A DNA stretch of 45,089 nt from Chara braunii (GCA_003427395.1 BFEA01000198.1:1641936-1687024), one strand, 5' to 3'; positions 1-9,019 are shown, numbered from the stretch's first letter. Numbers and translations are program-made. The notes: generated by a model not told the origin, from the letters alone.

Positions 1-14
1 TGGAAGCAGTATCT

Positions 15-276
15 CGGCTGTTTGTGCTTCTACTCCCCGTGAGAGACGGGGAGCATTCAATGCGTGCCAACCTTTTCAATTCCAGGGCTTCACTGTGACG
101 TAGCACTTTCCAGAATGTATCTGGCTGCACTTTGCTGCAGCAGCGGACTGAGGGCAATCACGTTCAGAGCTTGGTACCTCTTTTCCCCTTTGTTTTTTTC
201 TTGTTTTTTTTTTCCTTTTCAAGATTCTCGGCTGTTTGTGCTTCTGCTCCCCGCCAGAGGCGGGGAGCATTCAACG
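15..276 (+). repeat. Duplicated 47-bp motif with a covarying 8-bp hairpin
   Basis: Two direct copies about 214 bp apart (about 15-61 and 229-275) share the flanks TCGGCTGTTTGTGCTTCT and GAGCATTCAA. Each holds an 8-bp stem around a 5-nt loop: CTCCCCGT/ACGGGGAG with loop GAGAG in copy 1, CTCCCCGC/GCGGGGAG with loop CAGAG in copy 2. The stem-closing pair changed from T-A to C-G while pairing was kept. The rest of the first 490 bases shows no convincing gene; T-rich tracts lie between the copies. Confidence 0.6.
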
Positions 277-494
277 AGATTATTCCAGATGGATCTGGAT
301 GCATTTCTGCCCAGGCCATTTTCATGTACCGAGTGGAAACAAGAAAACTATTGCGGCTTTACATTCCAGCTGCTGGCAGCAGGTCCAGAATAAGGCTCGG
401 TATGTTGGTTCCCGCCCCCAGCAGGCTCGGCAAAAATCGGCGCGCACGGCATATTCAGGCTCGGCTTCAATAGCTGGGCCAAGTGCTGGTGGTT

Positions 495-540
495 TAAAAT
501 TGGAATGATACAGAGAAGATTAGCATGGCCCTGTGCAAGG
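495..540 (+). pseudogene. U6 snRNA central-domain fragment
   Basis: The stretch matches the most conserved part of U6 spliceosomal RNA, from AAAATTGGA through the ACAGAGA box (510-516) and the AGC triad in GATTAGCATGG (517-527) to GCAAGG. Differences from the usual U6 sequence are few (for example GGAATGATA for GGAACGATA, CCCTGTGC for CCCCTGCGC). The 5' stem-loop and the 3' half after GCAAGG are not recognisable, and I see no upstream promoter element or TATA box. It is therefore a fragment or retro-derived copy rather than a working gene. Its target site GATTAGCATGG is uninterrupted, unlike the second copy at 5196-5370. Confidence 0.8.
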
Positions 541-545
541 GCCAA

Positions 546-1100
546 GGGAGAATGGAAATAGTAAGGGACTACCGACTGATATTCCAGGAATGGACCAGAA
601 TTGATACGGCCATACCGACAGTCGATAGGTGGACGCCGCACCGGAGGCAAGGGGCGCAGCGCTACCGGGAGCGCTGCGCCCCGGCAGCATCAATCAAGGT
701 CACCACGGAGAGCAGCCGCGCGCGTTGGATAACAACATGCAGCAAGGAAAATAGCGCGCGCGCGCTCGAGGATTGCGCGCGATTGGGCGCGCGCCCTGAG
801 CTGAAACTTGGACCACCGGTGGTCTATGCTGTGGAGCTGAGGTGGTCCAAATTTCAGACCGAACGGTCCAGCGGATCACGAGGTATCAAAGTTTTAGGGC
901 GCGCCATGGAATTCAAGCGTGTGGACCCTTCTCCTTTCGACATCCTTTCTTTCCCTTTCTGCACGTGTTTGCTGATTAAGGTGCCACAAGGAGAGCGGCT
1001 GGAGATGACGGCATAGGATGCATGGTCTCCTCTGTCTACTTTCATCTGCCCTGTGAAGCGGTGGACTCAAGTCTCTGCGGTAAGCTTGAACTCCCTGGGG
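546..1100. other. GC-rich stretch, one hairpin, no gene seen
   Basis: Contains a GCGC-rich patch (about 716-800) and an inverted repeat at 801-858 whose arms read GAAACTTGGACCACC and GGTGGTCCAAATTTC. No ORF here has recognisable protein features; overlapping frames on both strands are open because of base composition. Confidence 0.4.
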
Positions 1101-1107
1101 TAGCTCG

Positions 1108-1979
1108 TTGGTAGGTTCAACGAGATGTTGCCCCACCATCCCGATGTTGGAGAAGTTTAGGGGGATGACCGATTGGTACCTTTTGCCTGTGTTGGTGTTA
1201 TGGCAGGCCCTTAAGGCCGTTAGGGCAGGTAGATGGAGGGAGTCGGAGGCCCGATCAACGACGAAGAAAGAAGAGGAGGCATCGACACCCGAGCCCCAGG
1301 AGGCTCCTCCGGCCCAAGCGCCACCTGCCGCACGAGGAGGATCTGCCGAAACCCCGAAGTCCCCTCCGATGCCTCCAGCCATCACGATGGGGCGGAATCC
1401 TCCTGCCGGCGCCGCCGCTCTCGCTTTGTCCCCATCCTTCTCCTAGCACGGGGGCTCCGTCCTTGTCCCATCTACTGCCACCCTCTTGATTATCTTTCCT
1501 TTTCTCCTCTCCCCCATAGCGAATTCCCCCTAACATATCGCATATTCGCCAACCACCTCTTTTGCCACCACTTCGAAGTGCGACTCCTGTGCACAGTCTT
1601 TCCGCACCGCTCCCCCTCCTTCCCTCTCAACATCCTCCTTTTCAGTGTCGCATGGAGGCAATACAACCATATGGAGTTGTATTGCATCGTCTCCGGGATT
1701 TTCCCCGCAGTAGAGGACTATGAATCTCTACGCGATAATATCCTTCGGACTATGCCAACCCTATACCCCGACTATCTTCTCTCCCTCTCTCAACCCAACC
1801 ATCGATTCCCCCAAGCGCACCGCTTCGTCCACTTTGTCGATCTCGGTGATGAAGCCTCCGATTTCTTTCCTCCTCTCCCAAATGAATGACCCAGACCACT
1901 CCATCACCCTCTCCTCATCGACTATCGTCGGTCGGATTTCCAATGATGAAGCAGAACCAAGCAAGATTTGACGGACCAT
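1108..1979. other. Open-reading stretch on both strands, coding status unresolved
   Basis: Long open frames overlap: plus strand to 1446, plus strand 1233-1889, minus strand 1979-1761. The plus frame ending at 1889 has a Pro/Arg-rich start and an aromatic-rich C-terminal part with the peptide DYESLRDNI near 1710-1735. Its DNA (GGGATTTTCC then GACTATGAATCTCTACG) weakly resembles the start of the ORF at 29085, which contains DCESLRDPEY. The minus frame 1979-1761 has an acidic/basic composition that also looks protein-like. I cannot choose a strand and recognise no family. It may be the 5' part of the decayed element whose C-terminal part lies at 3774-4050. Confidence 0.25.
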
Positions 1980-3594
1980 GATGGCGTCACTTGGACGACC
2001 TCCGCCAATCGAAGAAGCAAGGAGTTATACATGACAGGGTTGGATGGTAGAGAATCTGCAAGCCAACACGAATCGTAACGATCCTGCAATTGAAGTTGGC
2101 GTCAACAAGGGATTCCGAGTCTGGCCCGATCTGGTGCTGATACGAAATCCCGTCTGTTCTGATACGCTCGGTTCCTCGTTCATCCCTTCGACCCCTTTCT
2201 CCCTCCTCCGACGTGTAAATTGGCTTTCGTGCATGCAATCAGGAGATCACATAATTTTGGAACCCCCTGAGCGTAACATATGTAACGCACCAACTTCCGG
2301 ACCTGAGCTATCTTCCCCCTCCCCCTCCCTGTTTCTCTGTTTTTTTGTCGAATTTTGGATGACCATCCGACGAGGCCTTTTTTTTTTTGTATTTTCATGA
2401 ATGTAATATGCAATGCCCTCGGATCAATTTTTGAAAATTTGTCTTTTTTGTTTGCAAATTCAGAATTATCTGGGAATTACGCGCAAGCCCGCAAGGAATT
2501 TGGGTCGACGGTTAGGAATTTAGGAATAAGCAGGATCCGACGTGTCCTTTCTTGTGCATGAATATTCGCAACTTCGTCTTGGAAAGCTTTGGGAATTTTC
2601 GCAGAAATGTGAATAGGCATATAACTTTTCCACACGCCCGTTTTGCCATGCGGATATGGTATTTTTAAATTTGAATTAGCCGTAACTCTTTCGGTGCCTT
2701 TTTGCCTTCGTGACAGCGCCATGCATGCGAGCCTCCCCTCCCCGCTTCCCCCGCTGTCCTCGACACTCCCTTCCTCGCGCTCATACTCATCCTCTCTCTG
2801 TAACCGTTTTCCATCTCCCCATCGCCTTGCGCACCTTTTCTCTCATTCTTGATCGTGTGAATTTTGGTTCCGTTTCACACTATTCTTCGCTCTCTTCTTC
2901 TTCCCGCTCTGATCCCTCTCGCTGAAACACCCAGTCGACCCCCTATCACTCCCTCTAGCCAAAGAGACACGCCGTGTAAGAGGAAAATTCATGATACACG
3001 ACGATTCTGATTGCCTGCAGCTGGGATCCAAAGGCTCGACATGACTTTCGACGGGCAATCCCTGAGTCTTCTCCTACTTCTCCCTGTTTCAGTCATAACC
3101 CTTCCTAGAATCTATCCTTCTTTCCGCAGCTATAAATTCCGCAAGCGCTCCCGAAAATCTCTCCCTCGACTCATCAGCCCGATTCCGGGAAGTCGTGGCT
3201 AGATGGTATGAAGGAAGGTGCGAGTCGAAAAGTCTCGACGAGCGGGTGACTGCAGTGGTTTCTCTCCTTTCTACTCCAAAGTTTGTATCTTCGAATGTGA
3301 GTTTTTGATCGCTCGACTTTTAAGCCATGACATCTCTGGGCAAGATCGTCTGACACTCTGTGATTGCTTTTTACTAATTTCTCCCTCCTAGTCTGTGTCC
3401 CTACTCTCCCTTCTCCGGTTGCGACATGTCACAACGGATGAATTATGGTAACCTTGTTTCTCTCGCTTCGATATGTGCATGCAGTGAGCCGTGATTGGAG
3501 GTTTTGTTGTAGCATGATTGAAAGGATGATTGGCTGAGCGACTGAATGATCGGGTTGCCTGGACTGACAAACGGATGATGTATGATTAAGATCT
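1980..3594. other. No supported gene
   Basis: Mixed pyrimidine-rich plus strand (CT-rich around 2730-2930 and 3060-3180) with several short open frames but no domain, splice pattern or repeat I can defend. Confidence 0.4.
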
Positions 3595-4118
3595 GTGCTT
3601 ACCTTTGTTGCCATGTGGACTGACGGCCCCAACCCGACTGGGCGCCAACTTCCCGTGCACCCGCCGCGCCCCTTCCCGTACAACGAGGAAAGGACACGTG
3701 TACGCGAGTGGGACGTACGAGAAGTCGTCGCCAAGGTCGGAGGGCGTTACTACTTTCCTCCCGAAACTCGGTGCTCTGGAATGTTGGTGCGGGTTTTGTT
3801 ATCATCGATACACACTTTCCACCATATTCGTTGTTATTGCCTTTTAACGAACTGATCGTTGTCTCGTGGGCGGCAGTGGAGCCTCATTGGCCTAACACTT
3901 TGTGCAGCGATTGTTGTTGCCTCGAGTGTTATCAGACCAAGGGAATTCACTATCGCACACACAGCGAGGACAAACATAAGGAAAAGGCCACTCGGTTGAG
4001 TCCCTCCACGTTGGACTCGGAGTTGTGTAGCGAGCGCCAACGCGACCTCATCCGAAAACGAGATACCATGTGTGTACCCGTCACGCAAAATGAAGGGCGA
4101 CGATACTTTTTGGATTGA
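3595..4118 (+). pseudogene. Decayed copy of an unnamed 'WPN-C-DC' protein family (copy P1)
   Basis: From about 3768 the frame opening at 3708 encodes a segment that aligns over about 90 residues with the ORF at 29085. Shared blocks, in order, are GFV(I/V)I, FPP, LLLP, a VV-W pair, WPN-x2-C-x-DC, a Glu/Tyr/Thr cluster and a C-terminal DSE-x-C-x-ERxx. By eye roughly one third of positions are identical, with few gaps. Upstream similarity is lost in this frame, while the frame opening at 3595 is protein-like (VREWDVREVVAKVGG), so a frameshift near 3760-3775 is likely. The two conserved cysteines could bind metal or form a disulphide, but I recognise no known domain. A conserved downstream tail (4255-4435) also follows the relative at 29085, so gene and tail probably moved as one repeat. 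Confidence 0.45.
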
Positions 4119-4254
4119 ATTTCCCATAGCTGCGAGTCCCGCTCGTGCCTTTTTCTCCCTTAAAACCCGCGCGGCCACGGATCTTCTTCTTACTACAGTC
4201 GGACCAACACGGGGGATTTCAGTTCCGTCTATGTCCCCGCACTCACATTTCCAA

Positions 4255-4435
4255 AAATCCTTGGCACACCCCATCATCGCTGCCTTTCCCGGGCCCCTTC
4301 CGCGAACCGCAACGCTCCGACCGGAAGGTAGCGCAGGGCCTGAGGTTGAGCGTCACACACCCCCTTTTCGCACTTCCAGGCCCACTCACACTCCGATCAG
4401 GAAGTCGCGCCGGGCGTGAGGTTGGGCGTCACAGG
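4255..4435 (+). repeat. Conserved tail repeat T, internally duplicated
   Basis: Begins AATCCTTGGCACACCCC and ends GAGGTTGGGCGTCACAGG. The same start and end flank the tail at 29968-30058, and a diverged copy lies inverted at 30838-30943. In this copy the GGCCC...TCCGA...GAGGTTG(A/G)GCGTCACA part occurs twice in tandem (first ending near 4347, second 4350-4435). It follows P1 in the same position that copy 2 follows P2. Confidence 0.6.
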
Positions 4436-4474
4436 GTGCTCTCGAAAGTACCGAGCATGGCGTATCTGGATCCC

Positions 4475-4583
4475 TACCTTCTTCCCCTGAATACAACGTA
4501 TGGTCATTATAGCTGTATTTATGGCATCTTTCAGTCTAGATACAGCTATAATGCCCGTACGTTGTATTCGGGGGAAGAAGGTA
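4475..4583. mobile_element. Hairpin MITE, family A, copy A1
   Basis: Almost the whole element is one inverted repeat. The left arm opens CCTTCTTCCCCTGAATACAA and runs through GGTCATTATAGCTGTATTT; the right arm mirrors it, ending TTGTATTCGGGGGAAGAAGG. It is bounded by TA on both sides (4475-4476, 4582-4583), the target duplication of Tc1/mariner-type (Stowaway-like) elements. No coding capacity; short ORFs across it are palindrome artefacts. Confidence 0.8.
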
Positions 4584-4709
4584 GGAGCATACAGGGGAAT
4601 GAAGATAGCAGGCGCCGCTGGACTCACACCGGGTCCTACGCTATTGCCCCTTCGGCCCGAACGTCGGAACGCACCGCTAGAGCAGCCTCCGCCCCGTAGC
4701 GAGTAATTT

Positions 4710-5190
4710 CCTATTCCTTTTTTTTTCCCTTGTTGAAAGAGGCCTTTGTTCTTGTTCTGGAGTGGGGTTTTAGGACAGCAGAATTGGCTATTTCTGTGCC
4801 TGGATCGTCCTCACTCCTGGGCTATTTGGGTAGGGTGTATGAGGCGAGCAAGGCTCGTAAGCCATAACTGGCTGGTGCGCCATAACTGGCTGGTGCTGCC
4901 AGAGTGATTGGCGAGGTCACCGGCCTCGATTTGATTGAAAAATAAAAATAGAAAAAAACACTTGAGAGCGGCTCCCCCCATCTGCCGTGGGCTCTTATCC
5001 GCTGCCTGATGGTGGGCCGCTGCAGCTCGTAACGCACTCGTCCAATCAGTCAGGTAAGAAAGGGAAAAAAAAAAAAAAGAAAAAAAAAAAGAATCCAGTC
5101 AAGTGGTCTTTCCTCTTGTTTGCCGCGGCCCGAGGCCCCGCGATCCTTTTTTTTTTTTTTTTTTTTTTGAGTGGGGCCCCGCGATCCTCT
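4710..5190. other. No gene; short tandem words and homopolymers
   Basis: CATAACTGGCTGGTG occurs twice in tandem (about 4863-4894). Long A tracts (5064-5090) and a T tract (5147-5168) follow, with GGGGCCCCGCGATCCT-type words either side of the T tract. Confidence 0.4.
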
Positions 5191-5195
5191 TCCAG

Positions 5196-5370
5196 CTTCC
5201 GTTGAAATTCGAACGATACAGAGAAGAAAGACTACCTTGTTCCCCCGAATACAACGTACGGTCATTATCGCTGTAGTTTAGGCATCTTTCTGTCTAGATA
5301 CAGCTATGATCACCGTACGTTGTATTCGGGGGAAGAAGCGTAGCATGGCCCCTGCGGAACAAGGGCAACT
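5196..5370 (+). pseudogene. U6 snRNA fragment split by a MITE
   Basis: Left part: CTTCCG...AAATTCGAACGATACAGAGAAGA with the ACAGAGA box at 5218-5224. Right part: TAGCATGGCCCCTGCG at 5341-5356 followed by a CAAGG-like word. Together they reproduce the U6 region from the CATCCGATAAAATTGG-like part to the CCCCTGCG part. A 106-bp MITE (5235-5340) lies at the TA of the conserved GATTAGCATGG. Six extra or altered bases (AAAGAC) precede the left TA. The first fragment (495-540) shows the uninterrupted state of the same site. The split makes this a dead copy. Confidence 0.75.
5233..5342. mobile_element. Hairpin MITE, family A, copy A2 (inside U6-like sequence)
   Basis: Left arm CCTTGTTCCCCCGAATACAA and ACGTACGGTCATTATCGCTG, right arm GCTATGATCACCGTACGTTG then TATTCGGGGGAAGAAGCG, with TA on both sides (5233-5234, 5341-5342). 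Same sequence family as the copies at 4475 and 40739. The flanks are U6 sequence, so the insertion point can be read exactly. Confidence 0.85.
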
Positions 5371-5569
5371 CACCTGCCAGGTGACTTCCACGTACGCCTC
5401 CAAGGATCCATGGCAGATCTCCGTCTCGAGCTGGTTTCTTTTTCAGACTAAAAACAGGGCGCACGCGCCAGAAGCCGTGCATATCTCGCTCGGTAGGCGC
5501 CTTCCGCGTGGGCTCATTGTCGAACGCCGGACAAAGCCCGCAAAGTCAAAATCAGTGCAGGATTGCATC

Positions 5570-5640
5570 TCGGGTCCATTCGGATTCGAACTCTCGATCT
5601 CCATCGTTACGTAGGCCAGATGAGCTTTCTGGTTTTTGTC
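5570..5640 (-). repeat. tRNA-like (SINE-like) remnant, copy S1
   Basis: Read on the minus strand, there is an A-box-like AAGCTCATCTGG (5616-5627) and a B-box-like AGAGTTCGAATCC (5582-5594), as in the internal promoter of tRNA genes. The spacing is slightly short and the acceptor arms do not pair, so this is a tRNA-derived repeat rather than a working tRNA gene. Confidence 0.5.
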
Positions 5641-5649
5641 TGCCGAAGG

Positions 5650-5765
5650 TTCTGTTTTTTTTTCTTTTTTTCTTTTTTTTCTTTCATGCGGAAGGTTCCT
5701 GGCACCTTCATTCATGTTTTTTTTCTTTTTTTCTTTTCGTTTTCTTGGAAAGAAACTCGGGGCAT
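5650..5765. repeat. T-rich tracts
   Basis: Runs of TTTTTC and TTTTTT with interspersed GCGGAAGGTTCCTGG words; low complexity, no gene. Confidence 0.5.
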
Positions 5766-5958
5766 AGATACACGGCCATTTTTCTGTCTTTGTGCATGTG
5801 GCGAGGTAATAAGAGGGATCGGCCGGGCGCCATGAAAATCGCAGCACGCCGGAACCGGCGCAACAGTCTTAAATTCCATAACACCGCCACTAGATCGACT
5901 CGAGACACCATAGCGGGCGGACGCGTCTGCTCTTTCCCTTCCGCTTCTACGTCACCTT

Positions 5959-5965
<7 letters not shown>

Positions 5966-6001
<36 letters not shown>

Positions 6002-6084
6002 CGCACGCACACGCACAGGCACGCACACGCACACACACAACACACACACGCGCACACACAACACACACAACACACACGCGCACA
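5966..6084. repeat. CA/CG dinucleotide microsatellite
   Basis: About 115 bp of CA repeats interrupted by GCA and AAC steps. Open frames across it are artefacts. Confidence 0.95.
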
Positions 6085-6089
6085 GAGTT

Positions 6090-6995
6090 GGGCGGGATAG
6101 GTGTGTGCTCAGTCTCAGCGTGTACTGCCGGTAGCGACCCCACACAGGCGAAGGGATCGAAACTTTTTCTTCCTGCAGAACTGGACCGCTAAAATGACAA
6201 TGACGGCTCGCATGGACAGATTTAGATTTGGGCGAGGTCCGCTGTTCCGGTTCTATTGATAAGGGGCGGGGTGGGCTACAAATGGCGCCGTTTTTTTCTT
6301 ATGTTGACGCGAGTCAGTTTGTGCAGACAACGTCAGTAAGGAAGGCGGCAAGTTGAACGCGAAGTAAATCGACTTTTGGAAATAGGCGGGGCCGTTCTCA
6401 TCCTACTGGTAGTACCCTCTGCTGAGCACGCCCCCGGAGTCCGGAACTACCCTAGGCGGGCGGGCCTTTCCTGTGCGCATCTGCGCAGGGATTGTGAAGG
6501 GACGGAGGCGGCAAGCAGTGAGAGTGGTCATTCATTGTCTTGCGCGGGACTCGTCCTGTCCTGTGGAGCGTCAAGTTAGAGACGTGGTAGTACTAAAGTA
6601 GTGTCGTGGATTCATCCCTGCCTGCATCCTGTCCTTTTCATTCATGCGATAGAAGCAGCGCGCTGATCACCCTCATCGTCGTCTGTCGAGCAGGTCTTGT
6701 GTGTGGATACTGATCACCCCCATCCGCCCTTTTGCAAATTCTCTCAAATTCACCTTTCTGCGCCTACCTACCGCTACTCCTAAAGGGTATACCGGGGACG
6801 CCTGCAAGCACGGGCATCTAACTCTCATGGTAAAGCGGATCTTTTCCAGAGAAAGGGGTTTTTTATTATCCGGGATTCTGAAGGGTGTTTGCTTTTTACT
6901 GTGAAGATCGTCGAAGGATCGGCCGGGGGAAGAAGGGAACCGGGCGATGTGTATTGTTCGGTTCTTGGAGCGATCGTGGCGGCCATCGGAAGAAC
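6090..6995. other. Upstream region of the calmodulin-like gene, no ORF supported
   Basis: GC-richer sequence with a GGGGCGGGGTGGG word near 6263-6275. A dispersed repeat (R) lies at 6753-6827. It could hold promoter or leader sequence of the gene at 7385, but I cannot identify a TATA box, transcription start or intron with confidence. Confidence 0.3.
6753..6827. repeat. Dispersed repeat R, copy 1
   Basis: The series CCTACCTACCGCTACTCCTAA, a TATA-containing word, GGGGACGCCTGCAAGCA and GGGCATC recurs at 15843-15914. Its first half, including the upstream TCTCTCAAATTCACC, recurs at 44042-44100. No coding or RNA identity recognised. Confidence 0.5.
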
Positions 6996-7002
6996 CTCTG
7001 AC

Positions 7003-7164
7003 GGCGTACTCGCACGATGACTTTTCCCACAAAGCTCTGGACGTGATTGCAGTCAGATTCATCCATCCTGGTCTTACCGTCAGTCAGATTCATCCATCCT
7101 GGTCTCACCGTAATTGCAGTCGGATATGCATTCTGAAAAGTGCTTCGGTAGTGTGAGTACGCGC
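7003..7164. mobile_element. Inverted-repeat element, family E, copy E1
   Basis: Left end GGCGTACTCGCAC then ACTTTTC; right end mirrors it as CACTTTTC (complement strand) and GTGTGAGTACGCGC (7151-7164). Inside, GTCAGATTCATCCATCCTGG occurs twice in tandem, and words of the form ACGTGATTGC(A/G)GTCAGAT and GTAATT(G/C)CAGTC recur in the element at 13322-13433. It ends about 220 bp upstream of the ATG of the calmodulin-like gene. Confidence 0.55.
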
Positions 7165-7228
7165 TGAGGATCGACAGCGGGAAATACAACCCCGATCAAT
7201 CCGAGCAGGGGTAGAGGTAGAGTAGTAT

Positions 7229-7262
7229 GATTAGTAGGTAGGTAGGTAGGTAGGTAGGTAGG
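7229..7262. repeat. TAGG tetranucleotide microsatellite
   Basis: About eight tandem TAGG units in the probable 5' leader of the downstream gene. Because the unit contains TAG and is 4 bp long, it closes every plus-strand frame. That supplies the in-frame stop upstream of the ATG at 7385. Confidence 0.9.
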
Positions 7263-7384
7263 TGGGCAGCAGGAGTGAAGGTCTCGCAAGCCAGCGCGCG
7301 AGGGAAGGGGTTGATTTGTGTGATCGTTGGGTAGGTGGTTGGTTTGTCAGGCTGGATTCGCTTTCTCTGTTTCGGCCGGTGAGG

Positions 7385-8845
7385 ATGATGGACGAAAGGT
7401 GGTCGTCGATTACGGACGGGCGGGGACAGGGGCGTGAGCAGCCATCGCCACGTTCTCCTGGTAGCCATGCGAGATCGACGGTGCAAATAAGAATTATGTC
7501 CGCCGGAGAGACCATACCAGGTCAGACATCGCCTGCGACGGCCCGTGGTCGGATTTGGGCGCCCGCCACCTCCACCCCGACTCCGCCGGCTGAGATGGCG
7601 GAGACTCCGTTGTCGTCCCCCGATCGGACCCATCAGCCGGATCGGCCCGATGAGCTAATAGTTCTGCAGTCGCCCAAAGCTCCTCCTTCGCGGCCGAGAA
7701 GGGGGTCCACGACGACGACCAGTCCTTCACAACCACCAGCAGCGACCACCAAGGAGCACTCTGGTGGTGGCTGGTCGAAGAGGGTGATTAAATTTGGCAA
7801 TGCCTGGTGGTCGAAATACGGTCCCGGGGGGAACATTAGCGGCGGGAAGACGTCGGGGGGGGGAAGGGCAAACAGCGAGAAGAAAGGCGACGTCGTCGTG
7901 GCGCCTCCGATGACGGGGACAGCCGGATCCGGACCGCGATCGAAGGTGGATGGGAGAGGGAGGGAACGGAAGCAGGAGCGGCAGCAGCAGGAGCAGCAAA
8001 AGCTGCTGCCGCCGCAGCAGCAACGGCATCAGCCTGGGATCGCGGCGGAGCCTGTGGAGAGACTGGCTGCTTCCCCAGCTCGGTTTGCCTCGCCTGATAG
8101 GAGGACCTCTCACGGAGCCGGGGAGTCTGATGCTGCTGTTGCTGGCACGTCCCCCCCTTCCGCTGCCCCTCAGTTTGCGCGGGGGGAGTCGTTGACAATC
8201 GACACGGTTGAAAGGAGGCCAGGTGGGGATATCGCGGTAACAGCTAGTGGCGGCGGCGGTGGCGGTAATCATCATCTCCTCCCCGGCTCCTTCCCCCGCC
8301 CTCGGCTTTTGGCCAATTACGGAAGCAGTAGTGGTCGAGCTATAACTTCTTCTGATAGGTGTCCATCCTCTGAGGAGCTTGCCGAGGACGCCCGCATGAG
8401 GGAGCTAAGGGCCGCTTTTGATAAGTTCGATAAGGATCACGACGGATTTATCACCCCGACGGAACTCGGGGAAATGCTGAGGTCTCTGGGAGATGAAGCG
8501 ACGGACGAAGATCTGGCGTTTATGATTCAGGAAGTGGACAAGAACGGCGATGGAGTGATTGATTGGGACGAGTTCGTGTCGCTGAACACCGTGGATGCAA
8601 GACAGAGAGAGAGAGAGCTGCGGGCGGCGTTTGGAATCTTCGATCAGGACAAGAATGGAGTGATATCGGTGCAAGAATTGTACGATGTTCTTCACAGACT
8701 TGATTACAACTGTAGCATCACCATCGAAGAAGTGGAGGAAATGATTAGAAAGGTGGATTCGAATGGGGATGGAGTGGTCGATTTTGAAGAATTCAAGAAG
8801 ATGATGGAGATTGACATCAGCTTAAGCAATGGATTGAGTGGCTGA
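7385..8845 (+). CDS. Calmodulin-like protein with four EF-hands and a long N-terminal extension
   Basis: A Ca2+ sensor of the calmodulin-like (CML) type, 486 residues in one exon. All four 12-residue loops are canonical, with D at 1, D/N at 3 and 5, G at 6, I/V at 8 and E at 12: DKDHDGFITPTE (residues 349-360, nt 8429-8464), DKNGDGVIDWDE (385-396), DQDKNGVISVQE (420-431), DSNGDGVVDFEE (458-469). The spacing is that of calmodulin, with a hydrophilic central linker rich in R/E (about 400-410). Residues 1-340 are low-complexity Ser/Pro/Gly/Arg with a Gln-rich patch near 195-220 and a Gly run near 295. One ordered-looking basic-aromatic segment, WSKRVIKFGNAWWSKYG, is at 130-146. No signal peptide, membrane segment or C-terminal prenylation motif. 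ATG 7385 is the first in-frame ATG after a TAG in the TAGG tract; the adjacent ATG 7388 has A at -3 and G at +4, and 7496 is a further alternative (449 residues). Target proteins cannot be read from the sequence. Confidence 0.9.
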   Translation: MMDERWSSITDGRGQGREQPSPRSPGSHARSTVQIRIMSAGETIPGQTSPATARGRIWAPATSTPTPPAEMAETPLSSPDRTHQPDRPDELIVLQSPKAPPSRPRRGSTTTTSPSQPPAATTKEHSGGGWSKRVIKFGNAWWSKYGPGGNISGGKTSGGGRANSEKKGDVVVAPPMTGTAGSGPRSKVDGRGRERKQERQQQEQQKLLPPQQQRHQPGIAAEPVERLAASPARFASPDRRTSHGAGESDAAVAGTSPPSAAPQFARGESLTIDTVERRPGGDIAVTASGGGGGGNHHLLPGSFPRPRLLANYGSSSGRAITSSDRCPSSEELAEDARMRELRAAFDKFDKDHDGFITPTELGEMLRSLGDEATDEDLAFMIQEVDKNGDGVIDWDEFVSLNTVDARQRERELRAAFGIFDQDKNGVISVQELYDVLHRLDYNCSITIEEVEEMIRKVDSNGDGVVDFEEFKKMMEIDISLSNGLSG

Positions 8846-9010
8846 TTCCTTTGATTGATTGATTGATTCATTCATTCATTTCTTGATTCATTGGTCACAG
8901 CCAAGTTGGCGTTGAAAATGATACAAACGGTGGATTGAACGGGGACAAGGTCGTCGTCGATTACCTGGAATTCAACAGGATGATGGAGATGGACAGCATC
9001 TATTAAAGGA
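8846..9010 (+). pseudogene. Remnant of a duplicated fourth EF-hand in the 3' flank
   Basis: After the stop of the calmodulin-like gene and a GATT/CATT stretch, nt 8911-9006 read in one frame as an EF-hand-4 relative: NGDKVVVDYLEF then NRMMEMD, against NGDGVVDFEEF and KKMMEID in the intact gene. The loop is spoiled by extra residues and a lost Gly, and the frame ends at TAA 9004-9006. A partial tandem duplication of the gene's 3' end explains it best. Use as an alternative last exon is possible but needs a splice phase I could not make work from the obvious AG sites. Confidence 0.65.
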
Positions 9011-9019
9011 GTGGATTGG

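Noticed and set aside
4397-4699. ORFs through MITE A1 on both strands
   Set aside because: Palindromic DNA opens both strands alike; not coding.
5443-6145. ORFs across the T-rich and CA-rich region on both strands
   Set aside because: Low-complexity Phe/Lys and His/Thr runs from simple repeats; no protein-like composition.
7262-7384. Extending the calmodulin-like protein upstream to 7262
   Set aside because: That frame has no ATG before 7385; 7262 is a GTG inside or next to the TAGG repeat.
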